Assembly (NCBI RefSeq): GCF_026651875.1
Contig: NZ_CP104067.1
Span: forward strand, 1,736,001-1,800,000
Direction of reading: 5' to 3'
Origin: Alicyclobacillus fastidiosus
GTDB lineage: Bacteria > Bacillota > Bacilli > Alicyclobacillales > Alicyclobacillaceae
DNA: 64,000 nucleotides
The notes beneath the pieces were generated by a model. It searched no databases and was not told where the DNA came from. It worked only from the letters and a program-made list of their open reading frames with translations. This document shows positions 24,431-34,362 of the stretch, one piece after another (the first letter of the stretch is position 1; each line of letters starts with the position of its first letter). The position numbers and the translations under genes are program-made.

Positions 24431-24452
24431 ACGTGGAAGGAGCGTATCAAAC

Positions 24453-24659
24453 ATGACAACGGCAACGATCTTGGTAAAAGGCATGACCTGTAGTGGATGC
24501 GTGAATTCGGTGACGAAAGCTTTGAACGCTGTCGAAGGCGTAGAGAAGGTTGATGTTAGTTTAGAAAAGAATCACGCGACGGTGACCTATGACGAAGCAA
24601 ACGTCACGGAAGAGAAGTTGAAGGAAGTCATTGAGGACGCTGGATACGACGTCGTGTAA
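24453..24659 (+). CDS. copZ: Copper chaperone CopZ
   Basis: 68-residue ferredoxin-fold HMA domain. The Cu(I)-binding motif is GMTCSGC with cysteines 13 and 16, and the typical C-terminal EDAGYDV is present. It carries cytosolic Cu(I) to the P-type ATPase CopA encoded downstream, with CsoR between them. GGAAGGAG precedes the ATG. Confidence 0.95.
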   Translation: MTTATILVKGMTCSGCVNSVTKALNAVEGVEKVDVSLEKNHATVTYDEANVTEEKLKEVIEDAGYDVV

Positions 24660-24728
24660 GTGAGAATTCATTGCCATGGGGCGATCCATATCGATCGTCC
24701 CCACTTTGTGAAAAGCGGGGTTTCAATC

Positions 24729-25022
24729 ATGGCTGGCGAACACAATCACAGTTATGGATCCAATAAATCGGAAATGTTAGGTCGCCTAAAACGCATTGAG
24801 GGACAGGTGCGTGGTATTCAAAAGATGATCGAAGAAGATCGCTATTGTGTGGATATCCTCACGCAACTTGCGGCAGTAAAAAGTGCGACACATCAGGTTG
24901 CGTTAAACCTGCTAGATTCACACATGCACCACTGCGTCAGGGCAGCTCTGACGAGCGGAAACGAAGCAGAAGAGAAGATTGATGAACTGATGGATGTAGT
25001 CCGAAAGGTTACAAAAGGTTAA
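24729..25022 (+). CDS. csoR: Copper-sensing repressor CsoR
   Basis: 97-residue all-helical repressor of the CsoR/RcnR family. The helix-1 signature LGRLKRIEGQVRGIQKMIEE is present. The Cu(I) ligands are a Cys in RYCVDIL and the His and Cys of HMHHCVRAA, giving the Cys-His-Cys (x-H-C) set of copper sensors rather than nickel or sulfide sensors. ATG 24729 is preferred; an open frame reaches back to the copZ stop. It should repress its own cluster through the sites at 24409 and 25164. Confidence 0.92.
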   Translation: MAGEHNHSYGSNKSEMLGRLKRIEGQVRGIQKMIEEDRYCVDILTQLAAVKSATHQVALNLLDSHMHHCVRAALTSGNEAEEKIDELMDVVRKVTKG

Positions 25023-25163
25023 CAAGGGGGACAACGTTTTGCGTCTCTATACGATTCGCACTCCCTCCGATGATACAAATGGGTGTGATTCTCGCAGAGC
25101 ATTGCAAGGAGCCTCATAGAGCTGTTGATCCACGTTCGATGGGACCGTATGTCAATGATGAAT

Positions 25164-25183
25164 TACCCTACGGAGGTATGGTT
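25164..25183 (+). promoter_or_regulatory. CsoR-like operator before copA
   Basis: TACCCTACGGAGGTATGGTT is a GC-centred pseudo-inverted repeat (TACCC...GGTA) of the kind bound by CsoR in Bacilli. It lies 104 bases before the chosen copA start and strongly suggests that the open frame upstream of 25287 is not coding. Confidence 0.6.
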
Positions 25184-25286
25184 ATGGCATGAGCAAAGAG
25201 CAACCACGGCACTCATGGAAGTGATTGCTAATTTACAAAGTGAAACAGAGGCACACGGAATTGGCGCAAGAGGGAGAGCAACATCG

Positions 25287-27794
25287 ATGAAAGAAGCGAA
25301 AGTGTTGACCGTGCCTGTGGAAGGGATGACGTGCGCGGCGTGTGCGGCTCGAATTGAAAAAGTCGTCGCGAAGCTTGAAGGGGTCAGGAACATCAATGTA
25401 AACCTGGCGTCGGAAAAGGCGCATATCGTCATCGAGCCCGATACGGGTTGGAAAAACGTAATTCGGCGAATCGAGAAAACCGGTTACTCCGTGCCTGAAT
25501 ATACGATGGAGCTGACGATTTATGGTTTGGCGGGCCCGTCGAGCGCGGCTCAAATCGAAGAACTTCTCGCCCGGGTGGACGGAGTGGAATCTGTCAAGGT
25601 CGATCCCCACTCTGGTCGAGCGCGAATCAAGTATGTCGCTGGTGTGACGGGCCAGACAGAGTGCATCCGCGTTATCGAGCGCGTCGGATATGAAGCAGTT
25701 GGCGTGTCCCAGACAGATATCTTGGACGCTCACGAGAAGAGAAGACGCGCGTATCGGCGTGATCTTGTGATATTTGTGATCTCTGCGATTGTCGCACTGC
25801 CGTTTTTGGTGGAAATGGTCGCGATGACCGTCATGGGCATCATCATGGCCATTATGATGCTCGGTATGGCAGCGAGCATGAACATGTCGGACCCGAGTGG
25901 AACGACGACAACCGCCAGCATGCCCTTGATGGTTTGGATATCCAACCATAACAACCTGATTCCAGAGTGGTTAGCGCTGGCACTGGCGACGCCGATTCAA
26001 TTCATCACCGGGTGGCGATTCTACCGCGGCGCCTATCACGCACTACGAAATCGGACAGCGACGATGGATGTGCTCGTTGCGCTCGGAACGACGGTAGCCT
26101 ACGTCACAGGCGTTGTCTTGACGTTCTCCACTCACCAGGGCAACAACAGCTACTGCGGAAGCGCAGCCGTCATTATTACACTGGTGTTTTTAGGGAAAGT
26201 TCTCGAGGGTCGGGCGAAACAGAAATCAGGAGCAGCCATCGAAGCGCTCGCACAGTTAAGTGCGAAGGTGGCACACGTCGTACGCGATGGTACAGAAGTA
26301 GATGTACCCGTTGAGGACTTACGGATTGGTGACGTGATTCGCGTTCGAGCTGGCGAAAAGGTGCCTATGGATGGGGAGATTATTCAAGGGACATCGATGA
26401 TCGACGAATCGTTTCTGACGGGTGAATCGCACCCGGTGAAGAAAACGATCGGTGATTCAGTTTATGGCGCAACAGTGAATCAAATGGGACTGCTCTTGAT
26501 TCGTGTATCAAAGACAAGCGCGGACACAGCTCTTGCACAAATCATTCGTATCGTGGACGAAGCGCAGGGTTCAAAGGCTTCGGTTCAACGTCTGGCAGAT
26601 CTAATTTCTCTGTACCTAGTTCCGACCGTCCTTGTTATTGCGTTGGAAGCTTTTCTATTATGGGGATTCTGGGGTACCTGGTCACACGCGTTGCTGGCGA
26701 CTATCTCGTGCCTGGTCGTCGCGTGTCCTTGCTCGTTGGGCCTTGCTACGCCAACCGCCATCATGGTTGCAAGTGGATTGGGTGCAGAAAATGGGATCCT
26801 CATTAAGAGCGGTGAATATCTTGAAGTCGCACACAAAGTAAACACGGTGATTTTCGACAAGACCGGAACGTTGACAGTAGGCAAGCCGACCGTGACCGAT
26901 ATCGTTCCCCGTGAACCGCAGCGTGAAAAACTGTTACTCAAACACGCTGCATCACTGGAATCCTACAGCGAACATCCGTTGGGACGAGCCATCGTCGATT
27001 ACGCGGATCAACAGAAAATTGGTCTGCTTCCGGTTACAGACGTTAGCGTCATCAGCGGCCAAGGTATTATGGGGATGGTTCATGGGTGTTCAGTTATTGT
27101 CGGTAACTCCACATTGCTTGAAATGAACGGCATTCACGGTTTCGAGGATGTAACGACCATGAAATTAGAGCTTCAAGCGAAAACGGTCGTGCATGTGGCA
27201 TCTGGTGGAATCTATTTAGGGGCTATTGCAATAGCGGACAAAATCAAGGACGACGCTATCTCGACCGTACGCAAACTTCAAGAGATGGACATCGACGCTT
27301 GGTTGATCACGGGCGACAATGAACATACAGCTAACGCAGTCGCGAAGGAGATTGGCATACACCATGTCCTGTCGGGCGTATTACCGGCGGACAAAGCAAA
27401 AAAAGTGGAGGAGTTAAGGCAGAGCGGACAAGTCGTGGCTATGGTCGGCGATGGCATCAACGATGCGCCCGCACTCGCAGCCGCACATATCGGCATCGCT
27501 ATGGGAACTGGGGCAGACGTCGCCATCGAAGCAGCGGACATCGCCATCATGCACGCGCGAACAAGCGGCGTCACCGATGCGATTTACCTGTCGAAGAGAG
27601 CGATGCGTACAATTCGTATCAACCTGTTCTGGGCGTTCATCTACAATGCCATCGCGGTTCCGCTCGCGGCACTTGGTGCATTTAATCCGATGATTGCAGG
27701 CGCAGCAATGGCTTTCAGTTCGGTTTCTGTCGTGTCCAACAGCTTGTTGCTCAAGCGTATCAAACTCGGACAGACGGACGGACAACCCACCTGA
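25287..27794 (+). CDS. copA: Copper-exporting P1B-type ATPase CopA
   Basis: 835 residues from ATG 25287 (GAGGGAGAG before it). Domains: HMA1 with GMTCAAC (C16, C19); HMA2 in which GMTCxxC is replaced by GLAGPSS, so it cannot bind metal; eight helices with CPC in [13 protein letters not shown]; phosphorylation loop DKTGTLT; actuator TGES; hinge [17 protein letters not shown] in the nucleotide domain. The second helix hairpin carries an unusual Met-rich segment ([20 protein letters not shown] then a Thr-rich loop). It pumps Cu(I) out of the cell, fed by CopZ. Confidence 0.95.
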   Translation: MKEAKVLTVPVEGMTCAACAARIEKVVAKLEGVRNINVNLASEKAHIVIEPDTGWKNVIRRIEKTGYSVPEYTMELTIYGLAGPSSAAQIEELLARVDGVESVKVDPHSGRARIKYVAGVTGQTECIRVIERVGYEAVGVSQTDILDAHEKRRRAYRRDLVIFVISAIVALPFLVEMVAMTVMGIIMAIMMLGMAASMNMSDPSGTTTTASMPLMVWISNHNNLIPEWLALALATPIQFITGWRFYRGAYHALRNRTATMDVLVALGTTVAYVTGVVLTFSTHQGNNSYCGSAAVIITLVFLGKVLEGRAKQKSGAAIEALAQLSAKVAHVVRDGTEVDVPVEDLRIGDVIRVRAGEKVPMDGEIIQGTSMIDESFLTGESHPVKKTIGDSVYGATVNQMGLLLIRVSKTSADTALAQIIRIVDEAQGSKASVQRLADLISLYLVPTVLVIALEAFLLWGFWGTWSHALLATISCLVVACPCSLGLATPTAIMVASGLGAENGILIKSGEYLEVAHKVNTVIFDKTGTLTVGKPTVTDIVPREPQREKLLLKHAASLESYSEHPLGRAIVDYADQQKIGLLPVTDVSVISGQGIMGMVHGCSVIVGNSTLLEMNGIHGFEDVTTMKLELQAKTVVHVASGGIYLGAIAIADKIKDDAISTVRKLQEMDIDAWLITGDNEHTANAVAKEIGIHHVLSGVLPADKAKKVEELRQSGQVVAMVGDGINDAPALAAAHIGIAMGTGADVAIEAADIAIMHARTSGVTDAIYLSKRAMRTIRINLFWAFIYNAIAVPLAALGAFNPMIAGAAMAFSSVSVVSNSLLLKRIKLGQTDGQPT

Positions 27795-27818
27795 CGGCCC
27801 CTGTTCGTGCAGGCCGTC
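27793..27818. terminator. Hairpin between convergent copA and response regulator genes
   Basis: GACGGCC and GGCCGTC around a 12-base loop, reaching from the copA stop to the stop of the leftward gene. Confidence 0.5.
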
Positions 27819-28465
27819 TAATCGTTCGAGGCGTGATCGCGCGCGTAAATGGCTAGTTGAACGCGGTTTTTGATATGTAACTTAGCCATGATGTTCTTCA
27901 GGTGGTTCTTGACCGTGTTTTCCGAAATGCAGAGCGCCTCCGCGATGCCCTTGTTGGTGAATCCCTGCTGGACGCATTGAAGAATCTCTCGTTCGCGCGA
28001 AGTCAGTGTGCTTGGAGCGGAGGGGATGTCCTTGGTCGAACTCGCTTTGAACTCGGCGAGGATTTTCTCGGCTATCGGCTGTGTCACAGGGGCATCACCC
28101 TCCAAAATGCCAAGCAAGTACGTGACCCATTCGGCAGGTTGCAGGCTCTTGACCAAATAACCTTGAGCCCCGTTGCGGATAGCTTCAAACAAGTCTGCTG
28201 CGTCGTCCGAGACACTGAGCATGACAACCGTCATATAGGGAAGTTCGCGCTTAATGACCTGGGTCGCCTGAAAGCCGTTGAGCACGGGCATGTTGATGTC
28301 CATCAACACTAAGTCGGGCATCCACTGCATCGCCATATCGACTGCGTCTTTCCCGTTCGTGGCCTCCGCGACCACGCGAAGACGGGGCTCTGCATCAAGT
28401 AGGATACGGATAGCTTTGCGTGCGGTCTCGCTGTCGTCCGCAATTAGAATATCGTAGGTCTTCAT
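27818..28465 (-). CDS. NarL/FixJ-family response regulator
   Basis: 215 residues. The receiver domain (1-~122) has the acidic pair D10 D11 (LIADDSE), phospho-acceptor Asp in LVLMDINMPV, a switch Ser (VVMLSVSDDA) and Lys in GYLVKSL. The C-terminal LuxR-type helix-turn-helix is LTSREREILQCVQQGFTNKG followed by IAEALCISENTVKNHLKNIM. Encoded divergently from a matching histidine kinase. The signal is unknown. Adjacency to the copper cluster is not proof of copper sensing. Confidence 0.95.
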   Translation of the reverse strand: MKTYDILIADDSETARKAIRILLDAEPRLRVVAEATNGKDAVDMAMQWMPDLVLMDINMPVLNGFQATQVIKRELPYMTVVMLSVSDDAADLFEAIRNGAQGYLVKSLQPAEWVTYLLGILEGDAPVTQPIAEKILAEFKASSTKDIPSAPSTLTSREREILQCVQQGFTNKGIAEALCISENTVKNHLKNIMAKLHIKNRVQLAIYARDHASND

Positions 28466-28565
28466 AGAAATCCTCCTGACGCGGGGGGCATTGGATTTTA
28501 ACCCCCATAGTCATAGTATAGTGTAAGTACAACAGGCTTATTGTGAAATGGCCACGGAGGTTCGC

Positions 28566-29399
28566 ATGATTCCTTTACGCATCAAAATCTCCTTGTTTTT
28601 GATACCGGCAATCGTCATCGGCCTATTTGAGACCCTTCGGAATACGTTGTTGGAGAACATTCTACCAACTGAATTAGGAAATTGGCTGACGGCGTGTATT
28701 GATGCGGGTGTGATCGCACTCGTGGCCCGCAGCCTATTTCTCGCGTACGCAAATAAGGAGCGCGAGTTGAGCCAAGAACGGGCCTCCCGAGCAGTGATGG
28801 AGGAGCGTGAGCGATTGGCGCGGGTACTTCACGATCAGATCGCCCAGTCGATTTTTTACTCTGGCGTTCAGGTTTCGGCCGCGAAGGCGAAATTTCAGCA
28901 AGGTAGGCACGGGGACTTGGAACGAAATCTGAATGACGTTCTCCTCTCGTTGCGCGAAATAGATGAGAATGTACGGCAAGCAATATTCAACCTAAAGCAG
29001 GATACCATCGAAGGGTCCAATTTCCGTCAACGCATCCGTTTATTCTTAGATAAGACGCTATCGGAAAAGAGTATTTCATGGGATTTTGAGATGTCAGAAG
29101 GGGATATCGCGCTGAGTCCAGCGGATCAAGTTCAACTGTTCGGGATTCTTCAGGAGGCGATCACAAATATTGTGAAACACTCGAAAGCGACTCGCGTCGC
29201 TGTTCGATTGATGTCGAAGAGTGCAGACCATACGCATTGGGTATTTTCAATTCACGACAATGGGGTTGGATTCAACGTCCAGACCGCTCGAGACGGACGC
29301 TATGGAATGGAGATTATGGCAAGTAGAGCGAGAGATATCGGAGCGGATTTCTTCGTGGAATCGGAGACCGGAAATACCAAGATACGAGTAACGCGATAA
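28566..29399 (+). CDS. NarL-type sensor histidine kinase (HisKA_3)
   Basis: 277 residues from ATG 28566, which is preceded by CGGAGG. Two N-terminal membrane helices (ISLFLIPAIVIGLFETL, WLTACIDAGVIALVARSLFL) with almost no extracellular domain, then a dimerisation helix with the phospho-acceptor His in ERLARVLHDQIAQS, and the ATP-binding domain with N box (LQEAITNIVKHSKATRVAV) and G box (DNGVGF). The lack of an external sensor suggests an intramembrane signal, as in LiaS/DesK-like kinases. It should phosphorylate the divergent NarL-type regulator. Confidence 0.92.
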   Translation: MIPLRIKISLFLIPAIVIGLFETLRNTLLENILPTELGNWLTACIDAGVIALVARSLFLAYANKERELSQERASRAVMEERERLARVLHDQIAQSIFYSGVQVSAAKAKFQQGRHGDLERNLNDVLLSLREIDENVRQAIFNLKQDTIEGSNFRQRIRLFLDKTLSEKSISWDFEMSEGDIALSPADQVQLFGILQEAITNIVKHSKATRVAVRLMSKSADHTHWVFSIHDNGVGFNVQTARDGRYGMEIMASRARDIGADFFVESETGNTKIRVTR

Positions 29400-29557
29400 A
29401 TCAAGGTCAGTATAGTGGGCCCTCTAAATGGATGAATTTCTTCTCACTGGAGATTCTGTCGTATCAAACAGTCTACCGCTGAACGAGTCGTTGAGCACAT
29501 TCGGCCCGTCATATAGAAAAGCATTCAAATGAAGGGCCTTTGTCAATGATTCTAAGT

Positions 29558-29588
29558 CGCAAAAGCACCGTACGTATCAGGGTGCCCG
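29558..29588 (-). terminator. Terminator of the iron ABC operon
   Basis: On this strand GGGCACC, ten-base loop, GGTGC, TTTTGC, just after the ATPase gene. Confidence 0.6.
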
Positions 29589-29598
29589 ATTCTATTCG

Positions 29599-30390
29599 TT
29601 AGGTATTTTCCAACAATCCATATGGAATACATATGGGTACACCCGTGTGCAAACATCCCACTACATCTGCACGAATCCGGAAAACATCGCGTAAGATGTC
29701 CGGGGTTAAGACTTCTGATGGACTCCCTTTACGAACCACGCTTCCAGAGTGAATCACCGTCATATAATCAGCAAAACGCGCCGCATGATTCAAATCATGG
29801 ACGACCATGATAATGGTACAATGCTGTGTCTCATTCAGTCGCTTGAGCAGTTCCAGCACCTCAAATTGATGCGCCATATCGAGAAAAGTCGTCGGCTCAT
29901 CAAGTAAAAGGACATCTGTCCCCTGTGCAATCGCCATGGCAATCCAGGCGCGTTGCCGCTGTCCTCCCGATAATGCATCAACTGGACGGTTCATGAATTC
30001 ATGTACACCTGTTACGTCAATTGCCCATTCAATCATTTCAAGGTCCTCTTTTGACATTCGTCGTATTCCGGATTGATACGGCGAGCGTCCGTAGGAAACG
30101 AGATCACGAACACTTAATCCCTCAGGAGCAATTGGATTTTGGGGTAGTATCGATAGTTTTTTCGCAACGTCTTTCGTCGGATATTGGTGAATACTTTTTC
30201 CATCCAGATAAATGACACCTCGGGATGGTCGCAGGATCCGGGCAAGCGTCTTAAGGATGGTCGATTTACCGGAACCATTAGGTCCGACAAGCGCTGTGAT
30301 CTTTGCTTCCGGTAATGTTAAATTGAGGTCTTTGACAATGATTTTTGATTCGTATGCGATAGACACGCCGTCCATTTGCAATTTTGTCAT
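29599..30390 (-). CDS. Iron-complex ABC transporter ATP-binding protein (FecE/FhuC type)
   Basis: 263-residue ATPase: Walker A GPNGSGKS, Q-loop LPQNP, signature LSGGQRQRAWIAMAIAQGTD, Walker B VLLLDEPTTFLD, switch His in MVVHDLNHAARF. The FecE/FhuC/BtuD subgroup powers uptake of ferric siderophores, haem or cobalamin. It ends an operon with two FecCD permeases and a lipoprotein binding protein. Confidence 0.95.
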   Translation of the reverse strand: MTKLQMDGVSIAYESKIIVKDLNLTLPEAKITALVGPNGSGKSTILKTLARILRPSRGVIYLDGKSIHQYPTKDVAKKLSILPQNPIAPEGLSVRDLVSYGRSPYQSGIRRMSKEDLEMIEWAIDVTGVHEFMNRPVDALSGGQRQRAWIAMAIAQGTDVLLLDEPTTFLDMAHQFEVLELLKRLNETQHCTIIMVVHDLNHAARFADYMTVIHSGSVVRKGSPSEVLTPDILRDVFRIRADVVGCLHTGVPICIPYGLLENT

Positions 30391-30401
30391 ACGCCTTCCC
30401 C

Positions 30402-31427
30402 CTAACGCCGTGTTCGAGAGACAAGATATAGAAAAAATGGGGCACCAAACAGTGAAGTAATCGCCCCGACTGGAAGTCCACTCGCGACATTTCCAAACAC
30501 CAAACTCGCAACTTGGGTAACAAAGTCAGCCAGTAACAGCAGACAAGCTGAGATCAGCATGCTGATCGGAAAAACACGGTATGCATTATGGCCGACAAGC
30601 CGCCTAGCGATGTGAGGTCCAATGAGTCCGATAAAACTGATTGCGCCAACAACCGATACGGCGCTTGCAGTCAACAGTGCGGCAACCAGAAACAAGCTCA
30701 ATCGTGATCGTTGTAGTCGAATACCTAATCCAATGCTGACAACATCCCCCAACTGCAGCACATTCGCTGTACGACAACAACACAGGCTAAGCGGAATGGT
30801 TACCAGTGCCCATGGCCAAATGGTCGACCAATCGGACCATACTTTCGCGTTCAATGATCCGACGATCCAAAGCATTACCGTCGGCAACTTGTCGTTATTT
30901 TGGATCAGGAATAGAGAAGAGGCTGAGGAGAGAATGGCTGATACAACGATGCCCTTGAGCACCAAGACAAATGGCCCGTCCTTAAGTTTATTCGTGATGC
31001 TGTACATGATAATAATTGAACCGATACCGCCGAGTAACGCAGCGATTGGCAACAGATACGGGTACTTTTCCGCATTGGGCACATAAATTAGCCACAACAC
31101 AATTCCTAAAATACTCCCGGAGGACACCCCAGTTAGACTCGGCTCTGCGAGTGGATTACGAGTCAAGGCTTGCATAAGTGCTCCAGCGAGTCCAAGCATT
31201 CCGCCTGCAACAGGTGCAATCAGACTGCGGGGCAATCGTAAATTCCAGACAATCCAACGCTGATATTCCACCGCCGGACAATTGACGATAGCTCGAATGA
31301 CATCCCAAGGAGAAATGTAGACGCTGCCTAAGCCGACATGAAGTACGAAAATAGTCAAAAGCAAGGCTGTACAAACGATGATTGAGAAATAGAATCTTCC
31401 TCTCTGGGCAATAAATACGCCCGTCAT
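30402..31427 (-). CDS. Iron-complex ABC transporter permease (FecCD family)
   Basis: 341 residues, about ten membrane helices. Family signatures include RLPRSLIAPVAGGMLGLAGA, ALTRNPLAEPSLTGVSSGS and the C-terminal GPHIARRLVGHNAYRVFPIS followed by ASGLPVGAITSLFGAPFFLY. It is the second permease of the operon, overlapping the upstream permease gene by four bases, and should form the channel with it. Confidence 0.95.
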   Translation of the reverse strand: MTGVFIAQRGRFYFSIIVCTALLLTIFVLHVGLGSVYISPWDVIRAIVNCPAVEYQRWIVWNLRLPRSLIAPVAGGMLGLAGALMQALTRNPLAEPSLTGVSSGSILGIVLWLIYVPNAEKYPYLLPIAALLGGIGSIIIMYSITNKLKDGPFVLVLKGIVVSAILSSASSLFLIQNNDKLPTVMLWIVGSLNAKVWSDWSTIWPWALVTIPLSLCCCRTANVLQLGDVVSIGLGIRLQRSRLSLFLVAALLTASAVSVVGAISFIGLIGPHIARRLVGHNAYRVFPISMLISACLLLLADFVTQVASLVFGNVASGLPVGAITSLFGAPFFLYLVSRTRR

Positions 31428-32437
31428 GCCTGATTCCTCCCCAAACGGCGTCCTAACAATAGTAACAAAAGAGGGCCACCCAATAACGTTGTCCAGACGC
31501 CAACCGGAATCTCAAGTGGAGAAAATAGTGTTCGCGCTAAAAAATCGGCATAGGTCAAGAGAACAGCACCAACAAGCATGGATACAGGAATGATCCGCAG
31601 CGTATCCTGTGTCCGCAATAGATGTCGTGCAATATGTGGTGCCAACAGGGCGATGTAACTAATTGGCCCACAAGTGGCGACGACCGGCGCGACGAGGGCA
31701 ATCGCCAATATAAAAATGAGCAGGCGAAGCACACTCACCTTCAACCCCAACCCCACAGACAATTCATCCCCTAATTGCAAAGTGTTCAGCTGCCTTGCAA
31801 ATAAGTAAGAGACGCAGAGTATGACAACCCAAGGTAAAATGAGTTCCACTTGCACCCATGTTCTATCCTCAAGTCCCCCGACAAAATAATCGTAGAAAAG
31901 ACTGATTGTATCCTGTTGACCGAGGCTGACGATTGTCGTGATAACGGCGTTTAACAGAGACGAGACAGCCACGCCGATGAGAATGACACGAGCTGGTGCT
32001 TTATCTCGCCAGCTTGCCACGACGACAAAACCGCCGCCGATCACGCCGCCAAGTAGAGCAAGCCAAGGCTGCCATGTATACGAGATGGGCAATTGAAAGA
32101 TAATGATAGCCGCCATGACGGCGGCAGATCCCGAAGACACGCCAAGCAATTCAGGGCCAGCCAGTGCATTTCGCATGACATTCTGAAGCATAACTCCTGA
32201 CACAGAAAGCAGGGCACCAGCAAGACTTCCCAGAACGAATCTGGGAAGTCGCGACTGCATAACGAGCACGTGATTGACAGTATTGTTGCTGCTTGTAAGT
32301 ATGTGCCACAACTGTATCGGTGACAGTAAAGGGGTTCCTACCATCAATCCTACAAACCCGATACATAGGATAAGTAAAAAGCATACTATCACCGTTATCA
32401 CGGTCGCATTCTTTGGATATGTAATGAAGCGGGTCAT
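31424..32437 (-). CDS. Iron-complex ABC transporter permease (FecCD family)
   Basis: 337 residues, about ten helices. Signatures: SRLPRFVLGSLAGALLSVSG, MRNALAGPELLGVSSGSAAV, APHIARHLLRTQDTLRIIPV and FSPLEIPVGVWTTLLGGPLL. First permease after the binding protein. The two permeases are clearly diverged, as in FeuBC or FhuBG pairs. Confidence 0.95.
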   Translation of the reverse strand: MTRFITYPKNATVITVIVCFLLILCIGFVGLMVGTPLLSPIQLWHILTSSNNTVNHVLVMQSRLPRFVLGSLAGALLSVSGVMLQNVMRNALAGPELLGVSSGSAAVMAAIIIFQLPISYTWQPWLALLGGVIGGGFVVVASWRDKAPARVILIGVAVSSLLNAVITTIVSLGQQDTISLFYDYFVGGLEDRTWVQVELILPWVVILCVSYLFARQLNTLQLGDELSVGLGLKVSVLRLLIFILAIALVAPVVATCGPISYIALLAPHIARHLLRTQDTLRIIPVSMLVGAVLLTYADFLARTLFSPLEIPVGVWTTLLGGPLLLLLLGRRLGRNQA

Positions 32438-32456
32438 AAAGATTCCCTTTCACTCA

Positions 32457-33467
32457 TTAGGAAGTCTGGGTCGCTAGGCTTGGATATAATTTGGGCATGG
32501 CTTGATTGAGGATTTGTTCGAGTCCCATCCCTCCCCTGTCATCGTGCCAAACATTGGGGTTTACTTCATAGACTCGGTGTTCTTTGACCGCTTTTAACTG
32601 CTGCCATATCGGATTTGAAGCAAGCTGTGAAGACAGTGTGGGTGCCTTCGGATTATCTAATCGAGCAATTGATTCGACAAATATGACGTCCGGATTCACA
32701 TTCAGGATTTTGTCTAGTGAAATGTTCATCCCCTGCGCGCCGTGTCCACCCCACGGATAATTGCTGATTGCTGCAAGTACGGACGCGGACGGATCGTCAA
32801 TAGTAGGAACTGAAAGTGAAGTCGGTGAATCGCCCCAGATAACTAGGGATGTTTGATTTTTAGGCGACTTTTTAATGTCCGCGTTCAGGTCTTTCGTAAA
32901 TTCATTTACGTCCTGTTCGGCGGTTGCCTTGTGACCTGTTAGAATACCCAGATTGATGAGATCTTGCATAGACTGCTTGTAACCACCGCTGCGTGAAATC
33001 AGGTACATTTGCGCTGCACCTTTTAGTGCAGGTTTAAGTTGTGCGTGCGGGTATGCGTCTCCGATAACTAGATCAGGGTGATCAGCCAGTATGTCCTCGA
33101 CGTTCGGCTGTTCCCACGAACCACCGACAGACTTCATATTTTTAGCGTTATTTCCAAATACCATCTGGGCAAATGATAAATCGCCATTCCCATATGCAAT
33201 ATCTTGCTGGCTTACACCAAGATCTTTCAGCATCTGAATGGAGGATGGATCCAGGCAGACAAAGCTCGTTGCTGGCTTTTTTAGGACGACTTTTGCACCA
33301 GTTCCATCTGTGACAGAAATCGTACTGGCGTTTGTCCCTGTCGTAGATGTGGACTGGGATGTATTTGCGGTTGTATTTGTAGAATCAGTCGTTCCACACC
33401 CTGCTAGGGTTAACGCGAGGCACACCGAAATAACCCCAGTGATTACACCTTTATTTGTCATTTTCAT
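32457..33467 (-). CDS. Iron-complex ABC transporter substrate-binding lipoprotein
   Basis: 336 residues from ATG 33467. A lipoprotein signal (VISVCLALTLAGC, lipobox LAGC) is followed by a low-complexity Thr/Ser linker and a class III periplasmic-binding fold (DILADHPDLVIGDAYPHAQL, HRVYEVNPNVWHDDRGGMGL). It is anchored outside and hands ferric siderophore, haem or a related complex to the FecCD channel. The ligand cannot be told. A 12-bp palindrome lies ~95 bases upstream. Expect iron (Fur) regulation by family; no clear Fur box was found. Confidence 0.9.
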   Translation of the reverse strand: MKMTNKGVITGVISVCLALTLAGCGTTDSTNTTANTSQSTSTTGTNASTISVTDGTGAKVVLKKPATSFVCLDPSSIQMLKDLGVSQQDIAYGNGDLSFAQMVFGNNAKNMKSVGGSWEQPNVEDILADHPDLVIGDAYPHAQLKPALKGAAQMYLISRSGGYKQSMQDLINLGILTGHKATAEQDVNEFTKDLNADIKKSPKNQTSLVIWGDSPTSLSVPTIDDPSASVLAAISNYPWGGHGAQGMNISLDKILNVNPDVIFVESIARLDNPKAPTLSSQLASNPIWQQLKAVKEHRVYEVNPNVWHDDRGGMGLEQILNQAMPKLYPSLATQTS

Positions 33468-33559
33468 ACTAAAGCAACCTTCTTTCAAGAGGCTTGGATC
33501 AACTAGCAATCTGATGCTCCGTTGGCCAAGGGTTCAATAAAATAGGGGTGAGGATATGT

Positions 33560-33571
33560 ATAGTTAACTAT
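33560..33571. promoter_or_regulatory. Perfect 12-bp palindrome upstream of the iron operon
   Basis: ATAGTTAACTAT, 93 bases upstream of the binding-protein start, in otherwise gene-free sequence (33468-33879). A possible operator; it does not match the Fur box. Confidence 0.3.
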
Positions 33572-33879
33572 CTCTCGAACCTCGTCACCGAATACCTGAC
33601 CTTGTGACAATAGACTGAACCGCCGATTCCTCTGTATCGTTCCGATGCCAAACACCTTGTCGACCACTCGATCGATTGTAAGACTAGACCATTCGATTGT
33701 CGCTGACCCTTTCGGGCCATTTACGCAGGAGAATTTGGCGAAGCTTTGAACATTAAAAGGGGTGCAAAATACTCCGTCCTAGATTTGTAAGGTCGAGTAC
33801 GAAATGATGAGGTTGTTTGTTCTTGTAGTACTTTCCAATAAAATAAGTGTACTTTCTGCAAACCGTGCATGGCATGTGG

Positions 33880-34362
33880 TTACGCCTTGCCGACGTGAAT
33901 GTCTTGGAGCGTGAGGCTCTGCGAGGAGTACGGCGTGATCATGCCTTCATTTCCGTAAAGTTTGATGGACAGTTACATTCGTTGGAAGAGAGTGTAGGCA
34001 CTGCAGGTAAACGCTCACCCGTCGTGAAGACGTTTCTTACAGATACTTTGAAACGTCTGGGTGTCGAATACATCGACTTGTATCAGCCGGCTCGAATCGA
34101 TCCCAACATTCCGATCGAGGAAACCGTTGGACAAATTGCCGAGTTGGTGGTGGCTGGATATGTACGTCACATCGGGCTTTCAGAAGTTGGTGTGGAGCTT
34201 ATTCGTCGTGCACACGCTGTCCATCCGATTCGTTGGTTGCAAATTGAGTATTCTTTATTTAACCGCGGGATTGAGTCGAATATCCTGCCGACTCTAAGGG
34301 AGTTAGGTATTTCACTCTCGGCTTATGGTGTGCTCTCAAGGGCTGCGTTCACCGCTGTCCGT
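33880..34362 (+). pseudogene. Aldo/keto reductase remnant
   Basis: The central part of an aldo/keto reductase is clear: DTLKRLGVEYIDLYQPARID, EETVGQIAELVVAGYVRHIG, LSEVG and WLQIEYSLFNRGIES, ELGISLSAYGVLSR. The N-terminal beta strands with the catalytic Asp-Tyr are missing or scrambled, and after GVLSR homology ends although the frame stays open to 34551. With neither the active site nor the C-terminal NADPH-binding part, it is a relic. Confidence 0.75.

Noticed and set aside
24095-24431. Three overlapping rightward frames opposite the DoxX-like gene
   Set aside because: They mirror the Met/His-rich coding strand and have no ribosome sites or family likeness.
25125-25286. Upstream extension of copA by 54 codons
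   Set aside because: It contains the CsoR-like operator and no ribosome site; ATG 25287 has one and begins the family-typical N-terminus.
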